44,541 nucleotides of DNA from Phycisphaerales bacterium (GTDB lineage Bacteria > Planctomycetota > Phycisphaerae > Phycisphaerales > UBA1924), in assembly GCA_016793015.1 (NCBI GenBank), contig JAEUJD010000226.1, forward strand, positions 1 to 44,541. The letters are read 5' to 3'. A program made the translations under genes and the position numbers. Positions within the stretch are counted from its first letter, which is position 1. Every line of letters starts with the position of its first letter. The notes under the pieces are model-generated. The model was given only the letters and a program-made list of their open reading frames with translations, did not search any database and had not been told where the DNA came from. Below, one piece after another: positions 20,341 through 28,477 of this stretch.

Positions 20341-22070
20341 ACAAGCGCTCCCCGTTTTCTGCCGTCCTGTACGCCCGCCAGCCCCAGCGTCAGCACTTCG
20401 CTCCGTCCCCTACGCCGAAGGTCGTGCGCCTCGAACGCCGTTTCAAGTTTCGGGAAGTCGATCCGGGTGTGACACCCACGCGATTCTTCACGCCAGAGCG
20501 CCGACTGCGCCACCAGCGAACCCACCAGCAGCATGTTCTGCACTTCCCAGCCCGCCGTGTCATCGAAAATCTTGTCGAGCGTGTACCGCGCCCAGAAATC
20601 GAGCATGTCGCACACGTCCCGCAGCTTGCCCCCCGAACGCTCGATGCCCACGTTCTTCCACATCGCGCTCCGCAGGCTGGAGCGCACGTCGTCGAGGTCC
20701 AGTTCTCCCTGCTCGCTCGGCCGGATATCGCTCACGACCGAAATCGGCGCCGGCCGCGCACTCCACCCAGCCGGTCTTCCCGCAACATTCCCCGTCGCTT
20801 TCATCTCCGCGCTCACCCGCCCCGCGATCTCGCCCATCACAAGGCCTTCCAGCAGCGAATTGCTCGCCAGCCGGTTCGCCCCATGCAAGCCCATCGACGC
20901 GACTTCACCCGCCGCGTACAACCCCGGTACGTCGGTGCGGCAGGAAAGATCCGTCCGCACGCCGCCCACCATGTAATGGGCCGCCGGATGCACCGGAATC
21001 AGGTCCTCCGTCGGGTCAAGATCAAACTTCTTCAGCAGCGCCGTCATTCCCGGGAACCGCTCCGCAAACCCGCGAACATGCCGGCAATCCAGCCACACAT
21101 GGCTCCCGCCCGCCCCCGACGCCTGCTTGGCAATCTGCCGCACAATCGCGCGGCTCACCACATCGCGCGGCGCTAGTTCCGCCAGCGGATGCACATCCAC
21201 CATGAACCGGTGCTCGCTGCTGTCGAGCAAGTGCGCGCCCTCGCCCCGCACCGCCTCAGTGATCAGCCAGCGTGCCGCGCCCGGCAGATACAAAGTGGTT
21301 GGGTGGAACTGCACAAACGCCATGTCCGCAACCGTCGCCCCCGCGCGATACGCCATCGCGATTCCATCGGCGGTCGCCAACGGCGGATTCGTCGTCTCGC
21401 GGAAGAGCACGCCCGCGCCGCCGCTCGCGAGAATCGTCGCCTTCGCCCAGATCATCTGAAGACCGTACTTCGGATGGTGCGTGATCGCGCCCATCACCGG
21501 CGCGCCCGGTTCATCTCCCGGCGTGATCAGATCAAGCACAAAGCAATTCTCGAACACTCGCACACCAGTCGTTGCCCGAATCTTCTCCGTCAGACACCGC
21601 TGAAGCTCGCGCCCCGTCGCGTCGCCGTCCGTGTGCACGATGCGGCTGGCGCTGTGCCCGCCCTCGCGCCCGACGGCCAGTTCGCCTTCGGAGTTCTTAT
21701 CAAGCCGCATCCCCCAGCCCATCAACTCCCGCAAGCGCGCCGGCCCGCTCTCCACGATCTCACGAACCGCCCCCTCTTCGCAAAGCCCAGCCCCGGCAAC
21801 AAGCGTGTCCTGCACATGCGATTCGACCGTATCGCCCTTGGTCAAAACCGCCGCGATCCCGCCCTGCGCCCAGGCGGTATTCGTGCTTTTCAGATCGCCC
21901 TTGCTGAGCACAATGACATCGCCATGCTCCGCCGCGGCAACCGCCGCGCGAAGCCCCGCCACACCCGCGCCGATCACCAGGGTGTCGGTGAAAATCTGGG
22001 GCAAGAGCGTCGAGCGAAAAGGAATCAGGTAGCGACGTTGGTCGAAAAGGCGGTCCATAGGAGAATTCAC
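20337..22070 (-). CDS. nadB: L-aspartate oxidase NadB
   Basis: 577 residues. FAD enzyme that oxidises L-aspartate to iminoaspartate, the first step of de novo NAD synthesis. DTLVIGAGVAGLRAAVAA binds FAD; STNTAWAQGGIAAV, SASRIVHTDGDATGREL, FVQFHPTTLY and ASNSLLEGLVMG are the usual fumarate reductase/NadB blocks, and the C-terminal helical domain is present. The start is either GTG 22070 (MNSPMDRLF) or ATG 22058; neither has a strong ribosome site. It lies 9 bases after the DinB-like gene and overlaps the lipoprotein gene. nadA and nadC are not in the window. Confidence 0.96.
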   Translation of the reverse strand: MNSPMDRLFDQRRYLIPFRSTLLPQIFTDTLVIGAGVAGLRAAVAAAEHGDVIVLSKGDLKSTNTAWAQGGIAAVLTKGDTVESHVQDTLVAGAGLCEEGAVREIVESGPARLRELMGWGMRLDKNSEGELAVGREGGHSASRIVHTDGDATGRELQRCLTEKIRATTGVRVFENCFVLDLITPGDEPGAPVMGAITHHPKYGLQMIWAKATILASGGAGVLFRETTNPPLATADGIAMAYRAGATVADMAFVQFHPTTLYLPGAARWLITEAVRGEGAHLLDSSEHRFMVDVHPLAELAPRDVVSRAIVRQIAKQASGAGGSHVWLDCRHVRGFAERFPGMTALLKKFDLDPTEDLIPVHPAAHYMVGGVRTDLSCRTDVPGLYAAGEVASMGLHGANRLASNSLLEGLVMGEIAGRVSAEMKATGNVAGRPAGWSARPAPISVVSDIRPSEQGELDLDDVRSSLRSAMWKNVGIERSGGKLRDVCDMLDFWARYTLDKIFDDTAGWEVQNMLLVGSLVAQSALWREESRGCHTRIDFPKLETAFEAHDLRRRGRSEVLTLGLAGVQDGRKRGALV

Positions 22071-22079
22071 GCCGCCGTG

Positions 22080-22793
22080 CTAGTGCCCTTTCCCGCCGCA
22101 GCATCCGCCCGCTGACCCCGCGCCGGCCCCAACCGGTTCTTCCACACGCCCAAGCATCAAATCGCACTTGAGCTGCAAGAACCGCGAGTGATGCTCCACG
22201 TGCCAGATCGAATACGACAGAATGTCGCGCACGCGCTGTTCGCCCCGCTCCGGGTGCAACGCGATTCGATCAAATTGCTCCGCTTTCAGCCCCGACAACC
22301 ACTGGAAACTCCACATCCGCATCGTGTGCATCATCGCGACCGAACCGCCGATCAGGCTCGCCGGGTCGCCCTGCTGCACCTCGCGCGGGATCTGATAGAG
22401 CCCGCTATCGATGAACGCGTTCTCGTCCCACACCGCCAGCACCGGGCGATCCTCCGCGATGGCCCGACGCATGCGATGCACAAACGCCAGTTCCGCATCC
22501 GCCATGTGCCCGACCAGCATCCGCACCGACCACCGTCCGACATTTGCATCGGGCAGGAACGCGCGGTCCATCTGCTCCGCATCGAGCGAAAATACGCGGG
22601 GGTCGTAATTCCCGACTCCCCGGCGGTAGCGCGAGAGCATTTCGGAGATCGGCAGCGCGACAATCTCCTTCGCGGTCCCGGTCGGAATTACCAGTTGCTG
22701 GGAGCCGGTCTTGCAGCCGCAGCCACCCCCCGCCGAGGCCTCTCCTGACCCCTTCTTCCCGCCGCAGCATCCGCCCGTATTTCCTTCGCTCAT
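22080..22793 (-). CDS. DinB/YfiT-like putative metalloprotein with Cys-rich ends
   Basis: 237 residues. The central helical domain matches the DinB/YfiT superfamily: RWSVRMLVGHMADAELAFVHR (His96) and SYSIWHVEHHSRFL (His198, His201/202) give the usual His triad for a divalent metal; many relatives are thiol-dependent transferases. Unusual are the tails: TGGCCGGKKG at 7-16, GGGCGCKTG at 22-30, and GGCCGGKGH at the very C-terminus. The two GGCCGGK segments are encoded by an identical 22-base stretch. AAAGGA lies 7 bases before ATG 22793. It is first in a likely DinB-nadB-lipoprotein operon. Confidence 0.8.
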   Translation of the reverse strand: MSEGNTGGCCGGKKGSGEASAGGGCGCKTGSQQLVIPTGTAKEIVALPISEMLSRYRRGVGNYDPRVFSLDAEQMDRAFLPDANVGRWSVRMLVGHMADAELAFVHRMRRAIAEDRPVLAVWDENAFIDSGLYQIPREVQQGDPASLIGGSVAMMHTMRMWSFQWLSGLKAEQFDRIALHPERGEQRVRDILSYSIWHVEHHSRFLQLKCDLMLGRVEEPVGAGAGSAGGCCGGKGH

Positions 22794-22883
22794 AGCAGAA
22801 TCCTTTCGTCGTCTCATCGTAGGAGTTGCGGGGCCGTCCTCTACCAGGCCCAAATGCCGCCACTTCCCGGGCTACGGTCGGGC

Positions 22884-23273
22884 ATGACGCAGTCCCCGCA
22901 GCGCCGCCTAGCACTTCGAGTCACCACGATGCCGCGCGATACGAACCATTACGGCACCATCTTCGGTGGCGTCATCCTTTCCTACATCGACCAGGCTGGT
23001 TTCGTCGAAGCCTGTCACCACGGCCGTCACCGCTGGGTCACCGCCGCCATCGACCGGGTCGAGTTCAAGGCCCCGGTCCTCGTCGGGGAGGTGGTCAACT
23101 TCTACGGCACCACCACCCGTTTCGGCACAACTTCTGTCACCGTCCTGGTCGAGGTCGAGGCCGAACGCGAAAAGGACGGGTCGATGGTCCCCGTCACGGC
23201 AGCCACCCTTGTCATGGTCTGTGTCGATAAAGATGGCAAACCCATCCCCTTCCGCCAGCCTCCGACCGCCTGA
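22884..23273 (+). CDS. Acyl-CoA thioesterase, hotdog fold (YciA-like)
   Basis: 129 residues. The hotdog-fold signature MPRDTNHYGTIFGGVILSYI followed by DQAG places Asn21 and Asp36 at the active site, and VDRVEFKAPVLVGEVVNFY-type residues follow as in YciA and cytosolic acyl-CoA hydrolases. It would hydrolyse acyl-CoA thioesters in the cytoplasm. ATG 22884 is preferred to an earlier in-frame start at 22854 because the family begins there. It is divergent from the DinB-like gene across 90 bases, and a dispersed repeat follows the stop at once. Confidence 0.88.
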   Translation: MTQSPQRRLALRVTTMPRDTNHYGTIFGGVILSYIDQAGFVEACHHGRHRWVTAAIDRVEFKAPVLVGEVVNFYGTTTRFGTTSVTVLVEVEAEREKDGSMVPVTAATLVMVCVDKDGKPIPFRQPPTA

Positions 23274-23275
23274 TT

Positions 23276-23322
23276 GCAGGAGCCCCCTCCCCGATCGGAG
23301 CCAGGTTTGGGGGTGGGTCGAA
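23276..23322 (+). repeat. Dispersed repeat, copy A
   Basis: GCAGGAGC, a C-rich block, CCCGATCGGAG, then TTTGGGGGTGGGT. It matches copy B at 24430-24476 over about 47 bases with few differences, and the inverted copy C at 39305-39342. The C-rich and G-rich halves can fold (CTCC...GGAG). It lies 3 bases after a stop codon. Confidence 0.75.
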
Positions 23323-23426
23323 TTCGCCACCGTAATCCCAATCTCCTGCGGCGTCGCGGCACTGCCTCGCGACAATCAACTCGATCCGGCAGAATGCCAC
23401 TCCCGCTTCGGGTACACTACCGACCC

Positions 23427-23777
23427 ATGTCGCAGAGTTCTTTCGTCACCAGCGGTCTTGTCGGCAACGTGATGGTCGCTCGCCTCGAGCGCGAGAAGAT
23501 CACCGAGCACGAGTGTCAGGTCATCCTCGCCGAATTGACCAACGCCGCGGCACAGTGCCACAACCACCTCGCGGTCGACCTCAGCATGGTCACGCTCATC
23601 GCCTCCGCCGGCCTCGGCGCTCTCATCACGCTCAACAAGACCATCAAGGGCAAGGGCGGCAAGGTCGTCTTCTTCAACATGAGCGACGACCTCATGCAGG
23701 TCTTCAAGCTCACCCGCCTCAACACGCTCCTCTCGATCGTCAAAGATCGCGACGCCGCCGTCAAAGCCGCGCTCTGA
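23427..23777 (+). CDS. STAS-domain protein, anti-sigma factor antagonist-like
   Basis: 116 residues, a single STAS domain. HLAVDLSMVTLIASAGLGAL (48-67) aligns with the SpoIIAA/RsbV block that holds the phosphorylated Ser: DSSG in SpoIIAA becomes ASAG here, so the phosphoacceptor Ser60 is kept while the preceding Asp is Ala. KGGKVVFFNMSDDLMQVFKL is the second conserved block. ATG 23427 is the only start consistent with the fold. No kinase or sigma factor gene is adjacent, so its partner must be elsewhere. Confidence 0.85.
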   Translation: MSQSSFVTSGLVGNVMVARLEREKITEHECQVILAELTNAAAQCHNHLAVDLSMVTLIASAGLGALITLNKTIKGKGGKVVFFNMSDDLMQVFKLTRLNTLLSIVKDRDAAVKAAL

Positions 23778-23814
23778 TTCCGGTTGCCCGAGGCAATGGG
23801 GCAGGAATCTCAAC

Positions 23815-24399
23815 ATGCAATCAACCGAGCCAAGCACCGCTCGCCTCGCCGTGATGATCTCCGGTGGCGGACGGACACTCCTCAATTTGCTCGATCGAAT
23901 CGCGAGCAGCCAACTGCACGCACAAGTCGCCCTCGTCATCGCCTCGTCTGAATGTGCGGGTGCCGTCAAGGCGCGCGCAGCCGGATTGCCAACCCAAGTC
24001 ATCCCCGGCCGAATCCCCGCGCAGAAACTCGAAACAGTCCTGCGCGAGCACCGAATCGACTGGGTCGTGCTCGCCGGCTATCTCAAACTCGTCGACATCC
24101 CGCCCGCATACAACGGACGCGTGGTGAACATCCACCCCGCTCTGTTGCCGAAACACGGCGGCCCCGGTCTCTACGGCCACTTCGTGCACGAAGCCGTGCT
24201 GAAGGCGGGCGACAAAGTCTCCGGCTGCACCGTCCACCTCTGCGATTCCCGCTACGACACGGGCCCGATCGTGCTCCAGCGCGAAGTCCCGGTTCTTCCC
24301 GGCGACACGCCAGACTCCCTCGCATCCCGAGTCTTCGAAGCCGAACGCGAAGCCTTCCCGCAAGCTCTAAAGAAACTCCTCTCCGGATGGCGCCCTTGA
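23815..24399 (+). CDS. purN: Phosphoribosylglycinamide formyltransferase PurN
   Basis: 194 residues. It transfers the formyl group of 10-formyl-THF to GAR in purine synthesis. The active-site triad is readable: Asn106 and His108 in VVNIHPALLPKHGG, and Asp148 in SRYDTGPIVLQ. VLAGYLKLV is the conserved folate-site block. The usual phosphate loop SGxGSNL reads SGGGRTLLNL, a variant in the same place. Start at ATG 23815. A dispersed repeat follows within 31 bases of the stop. Confidence 0.95.
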   Translation: MQSTEPSTARLAVMISGGGRTLLNLLDRIASSQLHAQVALVIASSECAGAVKARAAGLPTQVIPGRIPAQKLETVLREHRIDWVVLAGYLKLVDIPPAYNGRVVNIHPALLPKHGGPGLYGHFVHEAVLKAGDKVSGCTVHLCDSRYDTGPIVLQREVPVLPGDTPDSLASRVFEAEREAFPQALKKLLSGWRP

Positions 24400-24429
24400 A
24401 AGCGAACCCCAGCGCTCCGATCGCGCAAT

Positions 24430-24476
24430 GCAGGAGCGCCCTCCCCGATGGGAGCGAGGGTTGGGGGTGGGTTCAA
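24430..24476 (+). repeat. Dispersed repeat, copy B
   Basis: Same unit as copy A: GCAGGAGC, CCCTCCCCGATGGGAG, then GAGGGTTGGGGGTGGGTT. CTCCC-CGAT-GGGAG makes a five-pair tetraloop hairpin. It lies between purN and the next gene, directly before a second repeat type at 24521. Confidence 0.75.
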
Positions 24477-24494
24477 TGGTCGAGTTCAAGCACT

Positions 24495-26090
24495 TTGTCA
24501 ACTGGCACCAAAACCCTCCGCCTCTTCCCCTCTGCGTTCATCTCTCCTCTCGCTCTTCTCTTCCTCTTCTCCGTGCTCTCCGTGTTCTCCGTGGTGAATT
24601 GCCTCTCCTCCGAGCCCGACTCCCCCGCCCAAATCGAAGCCAAAGCCAACGAAGCCCTCACCAAGCGCGACTTCGCGGCAGCCGAACCCCTCCTCCGCCA
24701 GCAGATCGAGCTCCAACCCCGCGAATTCGTCCCGCTCTACAACCTCGCCTGCGTTCGCGCTTCGCAGGGCGATGCGAAAGAGGCGGGGGGCCTTCTCCTC
24801 CGCGCCGTCGAGCACGGCTTCGACGACATCCGCAAGCTCATCCGCGATCCGGATCTCGCCGGCGTTCGGGACGACGACAACTACAAAAAACTCGTCGCGA
24901 ACTGGCCCGCAATCCTCGAAGCGCGGCGAGAAGCGAACCTCACGCAGGTCCGCCAGATCTTCGCGCACCCCGACGACGGTGCGAAGTACACCGAAGTCGT
25001 CGATGAAAAACGCCGCCTGATTTATCGCAGCGCGTTCGATCCGACCGAGTTCAAGAAGGCCCGTGACGAGATCGAGGGCCTCGCCGAGTGGTCAGAAAAG
25101 ACCATTTTTCCAGGCCTTTGGGACCCGAAGGAAGTCGCGCTCGATCCGTGGGTTGTGATCGTCCTCCCCAGCCGTCGCGATTTCACGACGTGGCTTCTGA
25201 TCACTTTCGGACCCGCCGCACGCACCGGCTTCTCCACCATTGGCGGCAGCTACATCCACGAAAAAAAGCAACTCGTCTCACAGGACCTCGGTTCCACCCT
25301 CCGCCACGAGTTCTTCCACGTCCTGCACTGGCGCGATTGCACCCGCAAAGGCCAGACCCACGAGTACTGGGTGCAGGAGGGCCTTGCCAGCCTCGTCGAA
25401 GATGTCGATGTCCCCAAGGGCGGCTCGCACACCCAGCTCAAGCCGGTTCCGTCGTGGCGCACCAACATCGTCCAGCGTCGCGACCGCAGCAACATCCTGA
25501 TGCCGCTCGAAAAATTCTGCGTGCAGCCGCGCGAGAAGTTCCTCTCTTCTCAGCAACTCGCCAACTACGCAGAGGCTCGCGCCATTTTCCTCTATCTCTA
25601 CGACCGCAACCAACTGCAACCCTGGTACGACGCATACGGACGCGAAATGCTCGCAGACAATGCTTCCGAAGGCGCCGGCATCCGCGCGTTCGCCACCGTC
25701 TTCGCCCGCCCTCTCAAGGAAACCGACAAGGATTTCCGCATGTGGGTCCGCACGCTCCCCGAAGTCGCCGAGGAAATCCGCGAGGGCATGGCGAGCCTCG
25801 GAGTCGAAGTCGAAACCGGAACCGGCGACGGCGTGACGATCACGTCCATCATGGAGCCCCCTGGCAGCCGAGGGGGAGCGAACATCCTCCCGATCTCCAG
25901 CCTGCAAGGAGTGAAGGGTGAACTCCGCGTCGGCGATGTCATCACGGCCGTGGGGGGCCAGGCCACCCGCGACGTCTCCGAACTCGTCCGCGTTCTGGGC
26001 GTGAAGAAACCGGGCGAAGAGGTGGTGGTGACCTACCGCCGCCGCGCTCAGCCCGGCGAAGCCACGATCAAATTGATCCCCCGCCCCTGA
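24495..26090 (+). CDS. Exported TPR/HExxH/PDZ putative metallopeptidase
   Basis: 531 residues from TTG 24495; an ATG at 24387 overlapping purN is an alternative, but would translate a dispersed repeat. Residues 10-34 form a hydrophobic signal sequence (LALLFLFSVLSVFSVV) just before Cys36. TPR-like helices follow (FAAAEPLLRQQIELQPREFV). The putative zinc site is LRHEFFHVLHW with a Glu in WVQEGLASLVED about 20 residues on, the gluzincin spacing. A PDZ-like segment ends the protein (LRVGDVITAVGGQATRDVSELV). Likely an extracytoplasmic peptidase; substrate unknown. The start and signal region coincide with repeat DNA. Confidence 0.75.
   Translation: MSTGTKTLRLFPSAFISPLALLFLFSVLSVFSVVNCLSSEPDSPAQIEAKANEALTKRDFAAAEPLLRQQIELQPREFVPLYNLACVRASQGDAKEAGGLLLRAVEHGFDDIRKLIRDPDLAGVRDDDNYKKLVANWPAILEARREANLTQVRQIFAHPDDGAKYTEVVDEKRRLIYRSAFDPTEFKKARDEIEGLAEWSEKTIFPGLWDPKEVALDPWVVIVLPSRRDFTTWLLITFGPAARTGFSTIGGSYIHEKKQLVSQDLGSTLRHEFFHVLHWRDCTRKGQTHEYWVQEGLASLVEDVDVPKGGSHTQLKPVPSWRTNIVQRRDRSNILMPLEKFCVQPREKFLSSQQLANYAEARAIFLYLYDRNQLQPWYDAYGREMLADNASEGAGIRAFATVFARPLKETDKDFRMWVRTLPEVAEEIREGMASLGVEVETGTGDGVTITSIMEPPGSRGGANILPISSLQGVKGELRVGDVITAVGGQATRDVSELVRVLGVKKPGEEVVVTYRRRAQPGEATIKLIPRP
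24521..24596 (+). repeat. CTCTGTG/TGGTGAA-type dispersed repeat, inside a signal peptide
   Basis: CT-rich sequence ending TGTTCTCCGTGGTGAA. It belongs by sequence to the same family as the arms at 36298-36318 and 36416-36436 (CTCTGTGGTGAA and its complement). Such repeats are common in planctomycete and other environmental genomes. Here it is read in frame as the hydrophobic core of the signal peptide of the peptidase gene. Confidence 0.6.
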
Positions 26091-26133
26091 ATTTTCGCGA
26101 CTCTCGCGGAACCAGATCGACACCCCGGACGAT

Positions 26134-26154
26134 ATACTATGGCACACATAGTAT
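26134..26154 (+). promoter_or_regulatory. PadR operator (perfect inverted repeat)
   Basis: ATACTATG-N5-CATAGTAT: 8-base arms with perfect symmetry in a GC-rich context, 38 bases before the padR start. Its length and sequence match the inverted repeats bound by PadR-family dimers, so autoregulation of padR and the next gene is likely. Confidence 0.85.
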
Positions 26155-26192
26155 CGACAGCAGACCATTCCGCATTCCCTTCGGGAGCCTCC

Positions 26193-26567
26193 ATGAAAAT
26201 CGAACGCGAACTGATGCGAGGCGCCGGCCCCGTCGCCGTCTTGAAACTCCTGAACCGCCGCGAGATGTACGGCTATGAGCTTGTCGAAACGCTCGCCGAG
26301 CGCACCGATGGCGCACTCGCGATGGGCCAATCCACGCTCTATCCAATGCTCTACAACCTCGAAGCGCAGGGTTTCATTCAGGGGTATTGGAAGGAAGCCG
26401 GCACAAAGGGCGCGGCCGGGAGTGGGGGCTCGCGCGACCGCAAGTACTACCGCTTGACCGACAAGGGCAAGAAACGCCTCGCGGAAGACTCCAAGCAGTG
26501 GGAAGCCGTCACCAAGGCGATGCAGGCCATCGGCGTCATTTCACTCGCATTCGGAATGGGAGCCTGA
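26193..26567 (+). CDS. PadR-family transcriptional regulator
   Basis: 124-residue winged-helix regulator. LKLLNRREMYGYELVETLAE is the first PadR helix pair, and GQSTLYPMLYNLEAQGFIQG is the recognition helix. The wing carries a Gly/Ala-rich insert (GTKGAAGSGGSRDRKYY) before YRLTDKGKKRL. A C-terminal helix serves dimerisation. GGGAG lies 5 bases before ATG 26193; an upstream ATG at 26139 is inside the operator and is rejected. The gene ends 3 bases before the HAAS-type membrane protein, the usual pairing for this regulator class. Confidence 0.93.
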   Translation: MKIERELMRGAGPVAVLKLLNRREMYGYELVETLAERTDGALAMGQSTLYPMLYNLEAQGFIQGYWKEAGTKGAAGSGGSRDRKYYRLTDKGKKRLAEDSKQWEAVTKAMQAIGVISLAFGMGA

Positions 26568-26570
26568 GCC

Positions 26571-28370
26571 ATGACAGAAAGCTCCAACCAGAATTCTCCG
26601 GCGATCGATGTCAAAGCCGCTCCCGCGAATCCGTCCGTTTCAGCCTCGTCCCTCCCGCCGGAACTCGGGCGCATCGTCCAGCAGGTCTTGAAAAAGAGCG
26701 GCCTTTGGCGTTCGGAGAAGGCCGACGTCGAGGCCGAGCTCGCTGCGCACTTCGCGGACGGCCTCGCTTCCGGAGCCTCCCCCGAGCAGCTCGCGAAAGA
26801 CTTTGGCAATCCCAAAGCCGCCGCCAAGCTCATTCGGCGCGGCAAATTTCGGAACCGACCACTCTGGTGGCGGACGTTGCACCGCGGTAGTCAGGTCATC
26901 TTTCTGGGCCTGGGCGTGGCGGTGCTCTACACCGGTTTCCACGTTCTCCGCTTCTACTCGGGCGAGCCCACGATTCGATTCAATCCGGCCGAACTGATGA
27001 ACCGGGAAGGGCTCGCGGCCCCCGAAAGCGCCCGCGCGTGGCCGATCTATCGCAAGGCGGTTCTCGCGATCGATCTGAACGCCGACGAACGACTGAAGAT
27101 CGGCGAAGTCGCGGTTTCCGCGCCTTCCGATGCCGACTTCGCAGAGATCAAGCCGCTGCTGAAGCGCGCGAAGCGCACCCTCGAACTCACTCGAGCCGCC
27201 GCCGCTCTGCCGATCCTCGGCTACAAGGCCAGCCACACCGGCGACCATGAAATCAATCTGCACATCTGGGAAGTGAACGGAAAGAAAGGGCAGCCCCCCG
27301 CGCCCGAACCCGCCGAAGTCGCGGGAGAAAACCCCGACGCGATCGGAATCATCTTTTACCATCTCGGCCAGTTGAGACAGCTTGCCCGGCTCTTGCGCGC
27401 CGATTGTTATGACGCCATCCGCGAGGGAGACTCGCAGAGACTCAGCTCCAATATCACCGCCCTTCTCGGAATGTCGGTGCAGGCTCGCACGCCCGATTCG
27501 ATCATCTGCAGCTTTGTCGCGATCGCAATTTCCAATATCGCCGGAGATGTGCTGCGCGAAACCCTGGCGATCCGTCCGGACCTGCTCTCCGATTCCACCC
27601 TGCGCGATCTCGCGCACCGATTCGCCGCTCTCGGCGCCGCGCCCGACTTTGTCAGCCTGAAGGGCGAGCGGCTCTTCTTCGATGATTTTCTCCAGCGAGC
27701 GTACACGGACGACGGCAATGGCGATGGCCGGTTCACCTCGGCCGGCGCGCTCTACCTCGCGCAGCTCGGCAACGACAAGGAACCGATGCCGCCACCGGTG
27801 TACGCGGTTTCGTCCATCGTGGTCGCCGGGCGAAAACAACTCCGCGACCTCTATCACGGCATGCTCGACCGTGCCGGAGCCGAGATGCAGACGCCGCCCT
27901 GGCAACTCGATACAAACTCGCCGCGAGCCGGCGAAGAGCTTGATCGTTCGATTTCCACTCCGCTCGCACGCGCCCGATACGAGGCGATTTCACTGCTCTT
28001 GCCCGCGCTCGGCCATGCGTACCGGATCGCGACGAACGCCGTCATGGAGCGCGACGCGACCGTCGCATCGATCGCCATCGAGCTCTATCGACGCCGAAAC
28101 GGCCAGCTTCCCGCTTCGCTCGACGACCTTGTTCCCTCCCTGCTCCCCGCGATCCCGCTCGACAACGCCGATGGCCAGCCCCTGCGCTATCGCGCCCGCG
28201 ACGGAAGCTACATCCTCTATTCGCTCGGTGCCGACGGGGCCGATGCCGGAGGCGTCGCCGCGGCGAATCTCAAGGACCAGTCGGCCCTCCGCGGGTTTGG
28301 TCGGCAGCCCCAGCTATCCGCCCCGGCAGACTGGGTGTTTTTCCCCGCCGAGCCGCTCCAGAAGAAGTAG
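26571..28370 (+). CDS. HAAS-domain membrane protein paired with PadR
   Basis: 599 residues. The N-terminal region (30-92) matches the HAAS helical domain usually encoded beside PadR (VEAELAAHFADGLASGASPEQLAKDFGNPKAAAKLI). One transmembrane helix lies at about 108-128. The large remainder should be outside the cytoplasm and has no enzyme motif I recognise. Near 505-545 there is RRRNGQLPASLDDLVPSLL, then GQPLRYRARDGSYILYSLGA, a beta-rich block seen at the C-termini of many planctomycete exported proteins. It starts 3 bases after padR, so they form a two-gene operon controlled by the operator at 26134. Role unknown. Confidence 0.7.
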   Translation: MTESSNQNSPAIDVKAAPANPSVSASSLPPELGRIVQQVLKKSGLWRSEKADVEAELAAHFADGLASGASPEQLAKDFGNPKAAAKLIRRGKFRNRPLWWRTLHRGSQVIFLGLGVAVLYTGFHVLRFYSGEPTIRFNPAELMNREGLAAPESARAWPIYRKAVLAIDLNADERLKIGEVAVSAPSDADFAEIKPLLKRAKRTLELTRAAAALPILGYKASHTGDHEINLHIWEVNGKKGQPPAPEPAEVAGENPDAIGIIFYHLGQLRQLARLLRADCYDAIREGDSQRLSSNITALLGMSVQARTPDSIICSFVAIAISNIAGDVLRETLAIRPDLLSDSTLRDLAHRFAALGAAPDFVSLKGERLFFDDFLQRAYTDDGNGDGRFTSAGALYLAQLGNDKEPMPPPVYAVSSIVVAGRKQLRDLYHGMLDRAGAEMQTPPWQLDTNSPRAGEELDRSISTPLARARYEAISLLLPALGHAYRIATNAVMERDATVASIAIELYRRRNGQLPASLDDLVPSLLPAIPLDNADGQPLRYRARDGSYILYSLGADGADAGGVAAANLKDQSALRGFGRQPQLSAPADWVFFPAEPLQKK

Positions 28371-28374
28371 CCCA

Positions 28375-28398
28375 GCGGGGCCGTTGGCTCGGCCCCGC
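28375..28398. terminator. GC-rich terminator-like hairpin
   Basis: Perfect 9-pair stem GCGGGGCCG-TTGGCT-CGGCCCCGC, 5 bases after the stop of the HAAS gene. No T-run follows, so it may be a weak or factor-assisted terminator, or stabilise the transcript end. Confidence 0.6.
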
Positions 28399-28477
28399 CG
28401 CGCCCAGAAATTTCGATTCTCGCGCCGCCGCTTGTCGTTTGCCCGACTTCGCAGCCGCCGCTCGCTACGCTCGGCAC

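Noticed and set aside
26139..26192. Upstream ATG for padR
   Set aside because: It lies inside the operator and adds 18 residues not found in PadR proteins; ATG 26193 has a good ribosome site.
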